A DNA stretch of 34,301 bases from Solirubrobacter ginsenosidimutans. GTDB lineage: Bacteria > Actinomycetota > Thermoleophilia > Solirubrobacterales > Solirubrobacteraceae. The notes below the pieces were generated by a model. That model did not search any database, was not told the DNA's origin, and was given only the letters and a program-made list of their open reading frames with translations. The stretch lies in NCBI RefSeq assembly GCF_027587205.1, contig NZ_JAPDOD010000074.1:1-34301 (forward strand), read 5' to 3'. Of the stretch, positions 1 to 8,463 are shown one piece after another (positions within the stretch are counted from its first letter, which is position 1; each line of letters begins with the position of its first letter). The position numbers and the translations under genes were made by a program.

Positions 1-63
1 GCCACGGGCGAGGTCTTTCCGACCGAGCTCGGCCTGTTGCACTTCAAGCGCGCCGAGAACTAA
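1..63 (+). CDS. C-terminal end of an unidentified protein (partial)
   Basis: The window opens inside a reading frame that runs for 20 codons to a TAA at 61-63. The visible tail ends in FKRAEN. It is too short to assign a family. It is called because the frame is open from the first base and a plausible intergenic gap of 200 bases follows before the next gene. Confidence 0.4.
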   Translation, partial: ATGEVFPTELGLLHFKRAEN

Positions 64-263
64 CGTCGATACGGACGTGCAACTCGGCCAGTGGCACGGG
101 CGCTTGGCCCCGATTCGAGGGTTGACTGGGCGGCGAGCGCGAGGCACATGAACCCGCCGGCGCGGCTGGCACGAGTTCGCAACGGGCGCGTATCCGCGCA
201 TCCAGATCGGGGCTCGCTCGCACCGCACCCCGTCTGCATGCACAATTTGCCGGGAGCGCAGGA

Positions 264-761
264 ATGACTGACGGATCGCGAAGATGGATCACGATCGGCA
301 CGCTCGCGCTGACCGGCGCGGCGGCCGGAGGCGTGACGGGGTCCGTCGTCGCGCCCGAGGTGACGGGCGTCGTGGCGTCGCTGGCGCTCGCCGGATTCGG
401 TCTCGGTGGGATCGTGGGGACGCTGTTCGCGGGTGGGTGGAGATCGTCGCCCGATCCGACCGCGACTACTCCGGATTCTCATCCCGAGCCGGGACCGCTG
501 TCGAAGCCGGAAGCGCCGCGGCCGGCAGCGCTGGCTGAGTCGCGCACGCCACCGGACACCCCGGCGAAGCCGGAAGCGCCGCCGGCTGCCGTCCCGGAGC
601 CTCCGCCCCTTGAGGACGCGGAGCCGGGGTGGTACCCGCTCGCGGATGGGACGCGCCGCTACTGGGATGGAAGTGCGTGGACCGATCACGTCTGGCGCGA
701 GCGCGCCGCTAGTGGCACGCGTCGCCCCGCGAAGCCGCGCAGGCGCGGGCGATCACTGTGA
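264..761 (+). CDS. DUF2510 domain membrane protein
   Basis: A 165-residue protein of unknown function. Two hydrophobic Gly/Ala-rich segments (about residues 9-31 and 35-58) form a hairpin membrane anchor. A Pro/Glu/Ala-rich linker follows (about 60-118). The C-terminal module (about 120-148) has the DUF2510 signature PGWYPLADGTRRYWDGSAWT with its conserved Trp and Tyr residues. DUF2510 is a short Trp-rich motif of actinobacterial membrane proteins, often found next to transmembrane segments; its role is not established. GGGAG lies about 7 bases before the ATG and supports this start. Downstream lies a relic-bearing gap, so the gene is probably monocistronic. Confidence 0.85.
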   Translation: MTDGSRRWITIGTLALTGAAAGGVTGSVVAPEVTGVVASLALAGFGLGGIVGTLFAGGWRSSPDPTATTPDSHPEPGPLSKPEAPRPAALAESRTPPDTPAKPEAPPAAVPEPPPLEDAEPGWYPLADGTRRYWDGSAWTDHVWRERAASGTRRPAKPRRRGRSL

Positions 762-820
762 CCGCCCGCGCGACGATGCGCTGATCACGCATTGCTCGCG
801 CGGAAGCCGTGCCGACGCGC

Positions 821-960
821 CTAGCGTTGGCGGGCGAGCTTGAGAACCGGCCGGTCGCCGAGGGCGGCGGAGCCGCCGATCAGGAGGGTCGTGACGATCG
901 CCGCCGGCCAGTCGTCGAGCGACTAGCCCGCGACGCGAGCAGCGTCGGCCTCGGGTCATC
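821..960 (-). pseudogene. Relic of a membrane protein C-terminus
   Basis: On the minus strand a coherent hydrophobic tail with WPAAIVTTLLIGGSAALGD and a basic ending (KLARQR) runs to a TAG at 821-823. An in-frame TAG interrupts it just upstream, at about 910. The frame before that stop (PEADAARVAG) reads like protein too, and a neighbouring frame continues upstream with RYGSMDDP. This pattern suggests a decayed gene with a stop and at least one frameshift. The family was not recognised. The upstream limit is approximate. It could also be chance open frames in GC-rich DNA. Confidence 0.3.
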
Positions 961-1156
961 CATCGAGCCGTAGCGCGAAGCCCAGAACGTCCGTCGTCGC
1001 GGCGGACGCGCGACGAGCGCGCGCACCACCTCCAGTCGCCGCATATCGAAGGACCGATCCGCGTGCCGCCCAACCGGCCCGGAGCGGTTCAATTGACGCT
1101 GTCCTCGAGAACAGAGCGACCGCGTGCGCGAGGCACGTCATCGGAAGGAGCCCCGG

Positions 1157-1223
1157 TCAAAGCGGGACGGCGAGCACTCGGCGCGCGACGTTGAGTCGGC
1201 TGCGCACGGTGCCGACCGCGATC
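1157..1223 (-). pseudogene. Relic of a sigma-70 region 4 helix-turn-helix
   Basis: Directly after the stop of the sensor kinase, the minus strand in another frame reads IEIAVGTVRSRLNVARRVLA and then stops. The pattern AVGTVRSRLxxARRxL is the recognition helix of ECF-type sigma-70 region 4. Only about 23 residues remain, with no region 2 or intact upstream part, so this is a fragment and not a gene. Similarity is judged by eye from the family pattern. It may be the end of a sigma factor gene that was replaced by the kinase gene. Confidence 0.4.
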
Positions 1224-3767
1224 TCAATCCGCAAAGCGGTTGTGGAGGGGGATATGGGCCACGACGAGCGTGCCGCGGCCATCGGGACTGTGGACGCGGA
1301 GCCGGCCACCCAGGGCGGCGAGCCGGTCGCGCAGGCCGACGAGCCCGCTGCCGCCGGTCCGTGCGCCGCCAATGCCGTCGTCGCGTACTTCGACGCGAAG
1401 CGTGTCGTCCTCGACTCGAGCGCTGACCGCAGCTTTGCGGGCGCGAGCGTGCTTGGCGACGTTCGTCAATGCCTCGGCAACCACGAAGTAGGCCGTCGCC
1501 TCGATGGTTGCGGGCAGGCGATCGACGCAGACGTCGAGGTCGATGGGCACCTGCGTCCGTGAGGCAAGCTCGTGGAGGCCTGCGTCGAGCCCGCCGTGCG
1601 TGAGAGCCTCGGGGAGGATCCCATGTGAGAGCTCGCGCAGCTCGTCGGTGGCGCGCTGCGCGTGCTCGAGCGCCTCGCGTACCAGGATCGGAACTTGCTC
1701 GGAGTTGCGGACGAACTCGCGCTCTGCCAGCTTCAACACCACGACGGTGTGCACGAGGCGCTGCTGGGCCCCGTCGTGAAGATCCCGGACCACGCGGCGC
1801 CGTTCCTCATCGGCCGCGGTCACGATGCGGGCGCGAGACGCGGCGAGGTCCGCCCACGCCTGGACGTTGGAGATCGCCGTGGCGAGCAACTCGGTGAACT
1901 CTGCGACACGAAACTCGACCTCGGTTGGCAGCGGTTCGTCCTGTCGCGTGGAGGCGATGATTGCGCCCCAGAGCCTGCCCTCGACCACGATCGGCGCGCC
2001 AACCGCGGAGCGGACGCCCCCCTCGCGTAGCCGCGTTCCAAACTCACCGCTCGCACGCGAGTAGTCGTCGAGACGAGCGGGACGTCTTGTTCTCAGCACG
2101 CGCGCGCTGACGCTTTCGCCCTCGAGCGAGATGTTGTCGCCGACGACGAGGTCCGACTCGCTCGACGCGGCGACGACCGTAGCCGTCTTGTCGCCCCCAT
2201 AGCGCAGGATCGTTGTGTTCTCGACGTGGAGCAGCCGTTCGATCTCCTCGCCGACCGCCGCGAACACCTCGCGCGACGGTGCCTTGCGCGCCACCTGCGT
2301 CGCTACGCGGCGCAGGCCCGTCTGCTCCTTGGCCAAGCGCTCGACCTCGGTCCGCGTCTCGCTGTTGGCGATCGCTGTAGCGACCAATTCAGTGAAGTGC
2401 TGGAGCCGGTTCTCGGTGTCCGGCGGGAGCGGCTCGGCGTGCGTCGCGTGGACGAACAGCGCGCCCCATATCCGCCCCTGAACGACGATTGGGCTGCCGA
2501 CCGACGACCGGATATCGAGCGCTTTCCGAATCGAGGCTGCGACTGTGCCGGCGACGCCGTCTTCGCCGTCGCTGCGCGCCGGCCGCCGCGTCTTCGCGAT
2601 CGTCTCGGCCAGTTGACCGGCTCCGGTCAGCAGTGCGAGCGGGCTGACGACCTCGGAGTGCCAGTTCGCGGCCCAGGTGGCCACGGGCGTCGCCGTGTCG
2701 TCGTTCTCGTAGCGAATCATGCCCGCGAGATCCGCGCCGAGCAGGGCGGCGACCTCCTCGGCGACTGCATCGAACAGGTCACTCGGCGGCACGCCCCGCG
2801 CCACGAGCGTCGCTACGCGTCTGAGCGCGGCCTGCTCGTTCGCGAGTCGAGCGACCTCGGTCCGTGCTTCGCTGTTCGAGATCGCGGTCGCCACGAGCTC
2901 CGTGAATTCGGCGAGGCGGTCCTCGGTGTCCGCGGGAAGCGGTGCGCCACGAGTCGAGTGCACGAACAGCGCACCCCACACTCGGCCTTCGACCACCACC
3001 GGACTCCCAACGGAGGAATCGATTCCCAGCCGCTCACGAACGAAGGCGGCGATCGGCCCGGCGACGCAGGCCCAGTCGTCCTCTCGGGCCGCCCGCGCCG
3101 TCTGTGCAATCGCCGTGGCCAGCCGATCTCCCTCCAGCGACCACGGCCCGCGGACCTCTGGGTGCTGGCCGACCGCAGCCCAGGTCGCCACTGCAGTCAC
3201 AGTCCCGTCGGCCTCGTAACGGATCATCCCCGCGAGATCCGCGTCCAGCAGCCCGCCGACCTCCGCGACCACGGCGACGGACAGCTCGCTCGGTGACACC
3301 GCCTCGGCGACCAGCGTCGCTACCCGCCGCAGCGCCGCGTGCTCGTCCGCGGCACGCCGGCGCTCCTCCATGTCGGTGAAGGCGACAACGGCGCCGCGCC
3401 CTTCCGGGGTCTCGAGCGCTACCGACACGTAGGAGACCGGCAGCATCGAGCCGTCACGGCGAACGAACCAGTCGAGCTCGCTGTGGACCGCATCGCCGGT
3501 CTCGAGCGGCCGCAGCAACGGGCACTCGCGGGCAGGGAAAACCGTTCCATCCACATGCCGGTGGTGGATCGTCGCGTGCCGGGCGCGCCCGGCCAGATCT
3601 TCCGTACGCTCGTACCCGAGCGCGGTGGCCGCGGCGGGATTGGCGAATCGGATCACGTCCTCGTGATCAACGATCCAGAAGGGCTGTCCGCACGTCTCGA
3701 GCACGGCAGCGAGGAGCGCCTCCGCTCCAACCCGCAAGCCACTGAGATCGATCAGGGACTCTGGCAT
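1224..3767 (-). CDS. Sensor histidine kinase, PAS - three GAF - HisKA_3 - HATPase
   Basis: A soluble-looking kinase of 847 residues. A PAS sensor domain (about 15-130, with FANPAAATALGYE) is followed by three GAF domains (about 145-310, 330-485, 505-650). Each GAF is introduced by a near-identical linker, EQAALRRVATLVA or a close variant, which shows internal duplication. The dimerisation/phosphotransfer domain HisKA_3 has the phospho-acceptor His664 in DLHDGAQQRLV, and an HATPase_c domain follows with EALTNVAKHA and DDGIGGA. This is the NarX/DegS class, whose partners are LuxR-type response regulators; none lies beside it. The ATG at 3765-3767 is preferred because AAGGG stands just upstream; an open frame runs on to 3854. 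There are no membrane segments, so a cytoplasmic signal (redox, gas or small ligand) is inferred. Confidence 0.88.
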   Translation of the reverse strand: MPESLIDLSGLRVGAEALLAAVLETCGQPFWIVDHEDVIRFANPAAATALGYERTEDLAGRARHATIHHRHVDGTVFPARECPLLRPLETGDAVHSELDWFVRRDGSMLPVSYVSVALETPEGRGAVVAFTDMEERRRAADEHAALRRVATLVAEAVSPSELSVAVVAEVGGLLDADLAGMIRYEADGTVTAVATWAAVGQHPEVRGPWSLEGDRLATAIAQTARAAREDDWACVAGPIAAFVRERLGIDSSVGSPVVVEGRVWGALFVHSTRGAPLPADTEDRLAEFTELVATAISNSEARTEVARLANEQAALRRVATLVARGVPPSDLFDAVAEEVAALLGADLAGMIRYENDDTATPVATWAANWHSEVVSPLALLTGAGQLAETIAKTRRPARSDGEDGVAGTVAASIRKALDIRSSVGSPIVVQGRIWGALFVHATHAEPLPPDTENRLQHFTELVATAIANSETRTEVERLAKEQTGLRRVATQVARKAPSREVFAAVGEEIERLLHVENTTILRYGGDKTATVVAASSESDLVVGDNISLEGESVSARVLRTRRPARLDDYSRASGEFGTRLREGGVRSAVGAPIVVEGRLWGAIIASTRQDEPLPTEVEFRVAEFTELLATAISNVQAWADLAASRARIVTAADEERRRVVRDLHDGAQQRLVHTVVVLKLAEREFVRNSEQVPILVREALEHAQRATDELRELSHGILPEALTHGGLDAGLHELASRTQVPIDLDVCVDRLPATIEATAYFVVAEALTNVAKHARARKAAVSARVEDDTLRVEVRDDGIGGARTGGSGLVGLRDRLAALGGRLRVHSPDGRGTLVVAHIPLHNRFAD

Positions 3768-4036
3768 CCGACCCTTCGGCGGCAGTCTATGAGGTCGGGC
3801 CAGGCGCCGCCCCGTCAGACGCGTGACGCCCGTCAGGCCGCCAGGATCGGGCACACGGCGTGACGATCAATCTGGCGTTGGCGGCCTGGGTCGAGTTCTT
3901 CCGCTCGCGGTCGCGAGGGTCGCGAATCGGACACCGTGCCGGGGGCGGGCAGCACAAGCCTTCGCATCTGCGATACACCGGTGGACGCCGTTTCCGCGGG
4001 CAGTGTGGAACGGCTGCTGAGAGGGAGGAGTTGGAC

Positions 4037-5368
4037 ATGACGGCGCCTGTTTCGCGTCGCACGTTTCTCGTCACCGGCGCGGCTGCGGCCGGGACGTTGT
4101 TGCCCGGCGTCGCCTACGCGCGGCGCCCGACGAACGGCGGCGTGCGTTTCACGCTCAACGCGAACGTGCTCGACGGTGGCGAGCAGGTCACCTCGGTCAC
4201 GCTCGAGACCGCCCGGCTCGGGCCGATCGACCCGGCCAGCCTGACGACCGGCACCTTCAGGGTGCATGCGAAGGCGACCAGCCCGATCCCGATCGCTGCC
4301 GGCGATCTGATCTTCAGTGAGTACGACCTCGATCGCCCGGTGACCGCCGCGCGGCTCGACCACTGGGGCAATATCGTGCTCGAGCTGGCATACGGCGAGG
4401 GCCAGGTCGGCGGCGGCACGCTCGGCTACATCCTGGGCAAGGGTCGCAATGTCGTACTCGACCTCGTGTACACGATCACGCAGACCGCGCCGCTGCGTCT
4501 GCGCAATCGCCGCCCGGTCACGATCGGCCGGTTTGTGCAGGGAGAGCTGTCGGATCCCGAGGTGGATGCCTTCAGCTATCACGTCTCGGGCTCCGGGATG
4601 AAGTACCGGCTGTACTCGCCCGATCGCGGGCGCGGCTTCCATAGCGCCGGCCGCGGTGGGCGCCCTCTCGTCGTCTGGTTGCACGGTGGTGGCGAGGGCG
4701 GCCTGCTGCCGGATGGCTACTACGACAACGAGACGACGTTGCGGGCCAACCGCGGAGCATTGGGCTTCGCGACCCAGGAGGCGCAGCGGATCTTCGGCGG
4801 AGCGTACGTCGTCGCCCCGCAGAGCACCTCCTACTGGATCGAGGACGGGCCGCGCTTCGCGCCGTTGATCCGCGAGATCATCGACGAGCTCGTCCGCCGC
4901 AACCGGATCGATCGCGAGCGCATCTATGTGGCTGGCTGCAGCAACGGCGGCTACATGACCATGGAGATCACATCGGTCTACCGTGACCTGTTCGCGGCGG
5001 CCGTGCCGATCTGTGGCGTTGTGGCGTCGCTCCAGGCGGGCGGTCCACCGCTGCTCACGGACGCCCAACTGCAGGCGATCGACACCCCGACGTGGCTCGT
5101 CGCCTCGCGCGACGACCCGACCGTGCCGGTCGAGCCCAACACGATCCACGCCCAGGCGCTCATCCCCGGTTCCGTGATGACCCTGTACGACCATGTCATC
5201 TGGAACGGCCACCAGTTCAGCGGGCACTGGTCGTGGATCTATGTGGCCCGCAACGACCCGGCCATCAACGGAACGCACATCTGGCAGTGGATGGCCGCGC
5301 AACACGCCGACAACGCCGGCCCGGCCCGCCCCGGGCACGGCCGCCGCGAACCTACGAGGGCGAGTTAG
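4037..5368 (+). CDS. TAT-exported alpha/beta hydrolase (PHB-depolymerase/feruloyl-esterase-like)
   Basis: A secreted serine hydrolase of 443 residues. The N-terminus has a twin-arginine signal (SRRTFLVTGAAAAG, then PGVAYA as the likely cleavage region), so export of a folded enzyme is predicted. An N-terminal beta-rich domain (about 35-185) precedes the catalytic alpha/beta hydrolase fold. That domain has an HGGGEGG oxyanion-loop motif, nucleophile Ser302 in AGCSNGG, a likely acid Asp in ASRDDPTVP (about 358) and a likely His in NGHQFSGHW (about 390). This layout matches prolyl-oligopeptidase/PHB-depolymerase-like esterases; the substrate cannot be read from sequence. The open frame reaches back to 3860, but the ATG at 4037 has GGGAGGAG upstream and begins the TAT signal. 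It converges on the beta-helix gene at 5471. Confidence 0.85.
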   Translation: MTAPVSRRTFLVTGAAAAGTLLPGVAYARRPTNGGVRFTLNANVLDGGEQVTSVTLETARLGPIDPASLTTGTFRVHAKATSPIPIAAGDLIFSEYDLDRPVTAARLDHWGNIVLELAYGEGQVGGGTLGYILGKGRNVVLDLVYTITQTAPLRLRNRRPVTIGRFVQGELSDPEVDAFSYHVSGSGMKYRLYSPDRGRGFHSAGRGGRPLVVWLHGGGEGGLLPDGYYDNETTLRANRGALGFATQEAQRIFGGAYVVAPQSTSYWIEDGPRFAPLIREIIDELVRRNRIDRERIYVAGCSNGGYMTMEITSVYRDLFAAAVPICGVVASLQAGGPPLLTDAQLQAIDTPTWLVASRDDPTVPVEPNTIHAQALIPGSVMTLYDHVIWNGHQFSGHWSWIYVARNDPAINGTHIWQWMAAQHADNAGPARPGHGRREPTRAS

Positions 5369-5470
5369 CTCTGCGCGCGACAGCGGACGAGATCTGATTC
5401 CTGAGTAACGACATCTGCGAGCCGTTCGCCGGCGACGATCCTCGCGCGTGACTGTTGGCAGCGCCAGTCG

Positions 5471-7102
5471 CTAGGTACCAGCTGGAACGAGTGACCACCC
5501 GGTGTCGCCGGTGCCGGTCTGCTTGCGATATGTGCCCGTGGAGTCGCCCGCTCTGAAGATGCAGGTGCATCCTTGTATTGCTGACACGGCCGACTCCGGC
5601 GCTGCTTCACCCTCGAAGGTGCAGATTCCGCCCGGGTTGCCGCTGATGATCGGGAAGAGCGTCGTGATCGCGGTGTCGTTCTGGTCGACCTGCTTCCACG
5701 TCCTGCCCGAGCCGTTGTCAATCGCAGTGAGCAGCGGCGTCTTGTCCAGCCGTGATCCCTCGCCGCGGGAGAGATAGACGCCGCTCGCTGCCGCCCCGGC
5801 GCAGCTCACACCGCCGACGCGGACGTTGGCCATCGAGTGCGCTCCACGTGATGCGAGGTCGATCGCGGCCCTGAGCGGCCCCGTCGTGCTCACGACCTCC
5901 AGCCCATCGATCTGGACGTCGTCGGCGTCGCGGTTGAGCGCGGTCACGGCCAACGCCGATTTGCCCGCCGGCGACGCGGCCTCGTACCGGATCCGCGGCG
6001 ATCGGACGCGCAGGTTGCGGCTGTCCGCGACGTAGATCGGGTAACCGGTGACGCCGGCCAGGAACAGCCCGCCGTCGATGAACGTGCTGTTGCCTGCATT
6101 GGAGATGTCCAGCACGTTGCCCTTCGCGCTCGTCCCGGTCCGTTCCAGGTGCAGGTTCGACAGCACGAGATCGTTGTTGATCTGGCGCACCGCCACGGTC
6201 GGCCCGTGAACGTCGGCCGGGTATGCCTCCGACGAGAGCACGGTGAGTCGATCGACGTGAAGATCGTCGGTGGAGAGGATGTTCACGCGCCCCGCGAGCA
6301 CCAGTACGTCCGCCACGCGCATGTGCGCGACGCGCGGCCCGTGGCTCAGGCCGCCGATCGAGAACGCGACCGACGTTCGCCCCAACGAATTGTCACAGAC
6401 GCCGTGGTGAATGCTCAGATGCTCCATCGTGCCTGGGTCCGTGCCGGTCGGCTCCATGTCGATCGGGCTGTTCTTGCTTCCGTCGATATAGAAATCCGAG
6501 ATCTCGATCCTCGAGAAGCCCCGCTGAAGCGCGATACCGCTCCGCGCGCCACGTCCGATGCCGGCGCCGTGCATGAGCAGCCCCGTGAACCGGCAGTCGG
6601 TGACTGGCGCTCCGGCGCCGAGAAAGCGAAGCTGGTCACCGATGCATTGTCCGAAGTACAACCGATGACCGAAGATGTCCGTGGTCGGTGTGCCGGACAC
6701 GCTCACCACGCTGATCAGGTGCACCTCGTCACCCGGATCGGGGTTGGTGATCGTGCCCGTCGAGACCCCGAAATCCGTGAGTTCGATCCGGGCTGCGCCG
6801 TCGAGCATCAGCGCGTGCCAGTCCCCACTGTCGCCGACGCCTTGCTGGATGATCCTGGTCGCGAAGCGACCTTGACCGGCGAGTGTGAGGTCTGAGACGC
6901 CGGGACCAAACTTGATCGACCAGTTCTTGGTGCCGTCTGCTTGGTCCACGTAGATCGCGCCCTGTGGCAGCACGAGCCGCGCTCGGGTACCGGAACAGGC
7001 GCTGATCGCGGCATTGATGCCAGCCGTGTTGTCCGACCCCTTGGCGGGGTTGTTGGCGACCACGTTGTAGGGCGCGAGTCGCAAATCGACATAGGCATCC
7101 AT
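5471..7102 (-). CDS. Parallel beta-helix (pectate-lyase-3-like) protein, tailspike-like
   Basis: A 543-residue protein. The N-terminus (APYNVVANNPAKGSDNTAGI, then NAAISAC and LVLPQGAIYV) is the entry motif of Pectate_lyase_3/GH28-type right-handed beta-helix proteins. Repeated short strands rich in Asn, Asp, Val and Ile (about 70-450) form the helix. The C-terminus ends with GTYRKQTGTGDTGWSLVPAG, a GxYxKxxGxGxTGW pattern seen at the ends of phage tail and tailspike proteins. No signal peptide is visible from the ATG at 7102, which has GGAG 5 bases upstream. A polysaccharide-binding or lyase role is inferred; catalytic residues could not be placed. It lies tail to tail with the TAT-exported hydrolase. 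Confidence 0.7.
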   Translation of the reverse strand: MDAYVDLRLAPYNVVANNPAKGSDNTAGINAAISACSGTRARLVLPQGAIYVDQADGTKNWSIKFGPGVSDLTLAGQGRFATRIIQQGVGDSGDWHALMLDGAARIELTDFGVSTGTITNPDPGDEVHLISVVSVSGTPTTDIFGHRLYFGQCIGDQLRFLGAGAPVTDCRFTGLLMHGAGIGRGARSGIALQRGFSRIEISDFYIDGSKNSPIDMEPTGTDPGTMEHLSIHHGVCDNSLGRTSVAFSIGGLSHGPRVAHMRVADVLVLAGRVNILSTDDLHVDRLTVLSSEAYPADVHGPTVAVRQINNDLVLSNLHLERTGTSAKGNVLDISNAGNSTFIDGGLFLAGVTGYPIYVADSRNLRVRSPRIRYEAASPAGKSALAVTALNRDADDVQIDGLEVVSTTGPLRAAIDLASRGAHSMANVRVGGVSCAGAAASGVYLSRGEGSRLDKTPLLTAIDNGSGRTWKQVDQNDTAITTLFPIISGNPGGICTFEGEAAPESAVSAIQGCTCIFRAGDSTGTYRKQTGTGDTGWSLVPAGT

Positions 7103-7168
7103 GTGGGCTCCATGAAATCGAAGTTAGAGCGATCATCCCACAGGGCAGCGCGTAAGAAACGACACCGA

Positions 7169-7293
7169 TCACGGGAAAGTGCTGTGTCCGTTCGGGTCCA
7201 GGATCCGCTCGAGTGCGTAGATGCCTCCGACCCGTACGGACGGCTGCGTGTGGCCAAGCAGTTCGACGGCGCTCGATAGCGATCGGTGATCAT
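7169..7293 (-). pseudogene. Relic of a GGIYALERI-family protein
   Basis: The minus strand reads SSAVELLGHTQPSVRVGGIY and then ALERI before a TGA at 7169-7171. An ITDRY start piece lies in the adjoining frame (about 7280-7293). The pattern ITDRY, A-E-LG, VR-GGIYALERI is the well-conserved block found at the start of many pentapeptide-repeat and related bacterial proteins. Here it is cut on both sides and carries a frameshift, so it is a fragment. The rest of the gap to 7446 shows no gene that I can support. It sits just upstream of the beta-helix gene, so that gene's promoter probably lies in or near it. Confidence 0.5.
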
Positions 7294-7446
7294 CGACTCA
7301 CGGTCGTTCGCATTGAGCGGCCCCGCTCAAGTCAACCGATTGCTCGCAGGACGAGGACCCGCGTAGAGCGTTGAGAGGGCTGGCGGTCTGAGCCCCGCAA
7401 CTGCGGTTCGCGTCCGCCGGACCTCGTCCCGGCGGGCGCTGCGCAG

Positions 7447-7553
7447 TCAACAGGTTGCGACGGCGGGGTCCACAAACGGGGTTCCGTGCAGGCTCCCGGA
7501 GGTCTGCCCGTTGTTGTAGAACGCGTCTGCTGAGACGTAGTACGCGCTGTTCA
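7447..7553 (-). pseudogene. Orphan C-terminal tail after a frameshift
   Basis: Immediately after the stop of the 5-TM protein (7551-7553), the minus strand in the -1 frame reads NSAYYVSADAFYNNGQTSGS and then LHGTPFVDPAVATC to a TGA at 7447. The composition (Tyr, Asn, Phe, a final Cys) is unlike a chance frame in GC-rich DNA. Either the membrane protein gene once continued into this tail and lost a base near its stop, or this is the end of another secreted protein. The family was not recognised. Confidence 0.4.
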
Positions 7554-8408
7554 GTGCGCGATGATTTCCACGCGGACATCGGGCTGGTCGGGGACCGTGT
7601 AGACGCGGTCGATGCCACGTCGCCAGCCGAGCGGCAGCAGGAAGTACTTGCCGTTGCCGTAGCCGAGCAGCCGCAGCCCGGCGTAGTGATGCCGGTACCG
7701 GGCGTCCGGCAGCTTGAGGTCGGTGTAGATGACGCGAGGCCCTTCGATCACGAGGTCGTCGTGCGAGAGCACGGCGACCTCCGACAAGGCGGCGTCGCGG
7801 CGCTCGATGTCGCGGTAGCGCGCGCGTCCGTCGCGGACGGCGAGCAGTGACACCGTCCAGAACAGCGCCAGCAAGGCGAGCCCAACCAGCGCGAAGGATG
7901 TGGCCGGCCCACCACGCAGCCAACTGTCGCCGCCCGTCGTCGGCGCCGTCGCAGACACGTACGCCAGCAACGAAAACCCGATGAGGAGCGAGGTCGGCAG
8001 CCATGCGAACGCCAGACCCGGGTTGTCCGGGACGATCGTCCCGACTCGATGGGCGAACCAATCCGACATCGTCGAAATGGTTCCGACGACGACGAGCGCC
8101 GAGCCGATCATGGCTGCGCGAGCGCGCAGCTTGGCGCCGCGAAGTCGGCCTTTCGCAACGGCCGTGTGCACGACCGTCCCGGCGAAGACGACGAAGCCCA
8201 GCAGCAGCAGCGGGGTGTAGGCCGAGTCGACGCTGGTCAGCACCAGATCCGTTGACGAGACGCCCATCAGCTTGGCGTCAAGGCCAAAGTGCCGGTAGGT
8301 CGTCTGGGACCGCATCCAGCCGAAATAGACCAGCAGCCCGGTCAGCACCGCAGTCTGGCCTAGGAGTGCGGCGACGACCTTCCAAGTTGAGGTCTGATCG
8401 AACGGCAC
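7551..8408 (-). CDS. Hypothetical 5-TM membrane protein
   Basis: About 285 residues with five likely membrane helices, among them VVAALLGQTAVLTGLLVYFG, PLLLLGFVVFAGTVVHTA, LLIGFSLLAYVSA and FALVGLALLALFWTVSLLA. A C-terminal soluble part of about 80 residues has GLRLLGYGNGKYFLLPLGW. No family was recognised. The frame is open much further upstream, but that part is Arg/Pro-rich shadow of the lipoprotein gene. The first reasonable start is a GTG at 8406-8408; the ribosome site is weak, so the start is uncertain. It lies 55 bases after the lipoprotein gene on the same strand and is probably co-transcribed. The C-terminus may be shortened by a frameshift (see the tail at 7447-7553). Confidence 0.65.
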   Translation of the reverse strand: MPFDQTSTWKVVAALLGQTAVLTGLLVYFGWMRSQTTYRHFGLDAKLMGVSSTDLVLTSVDSAYTPLLLLGFVVFAGTVVHTAVAKGRLRGAKLRARAAMIGSALVVVGTISTMSDWFAHRVGTIVPDNPGLAFAWLPTSLLIGFSLLAYVSATAPTTGGDSWLRGGPATSFALVGLALLALFWTVSLLAVRDGRARYRDIERRDAALSEVAVLSHDDLVIEGPRVIYTDLKLPDARYRHHYAGLRLLGYGNGKYFLLPLGWRRGIDRVYTVPDQPDVRVEIIAH

Positions 8409-8463
8409 GGCGGTCTGTGCAGCGCGCCTTTGATCGAGACGCCTGTGGGCGCGCGCCACCGTT

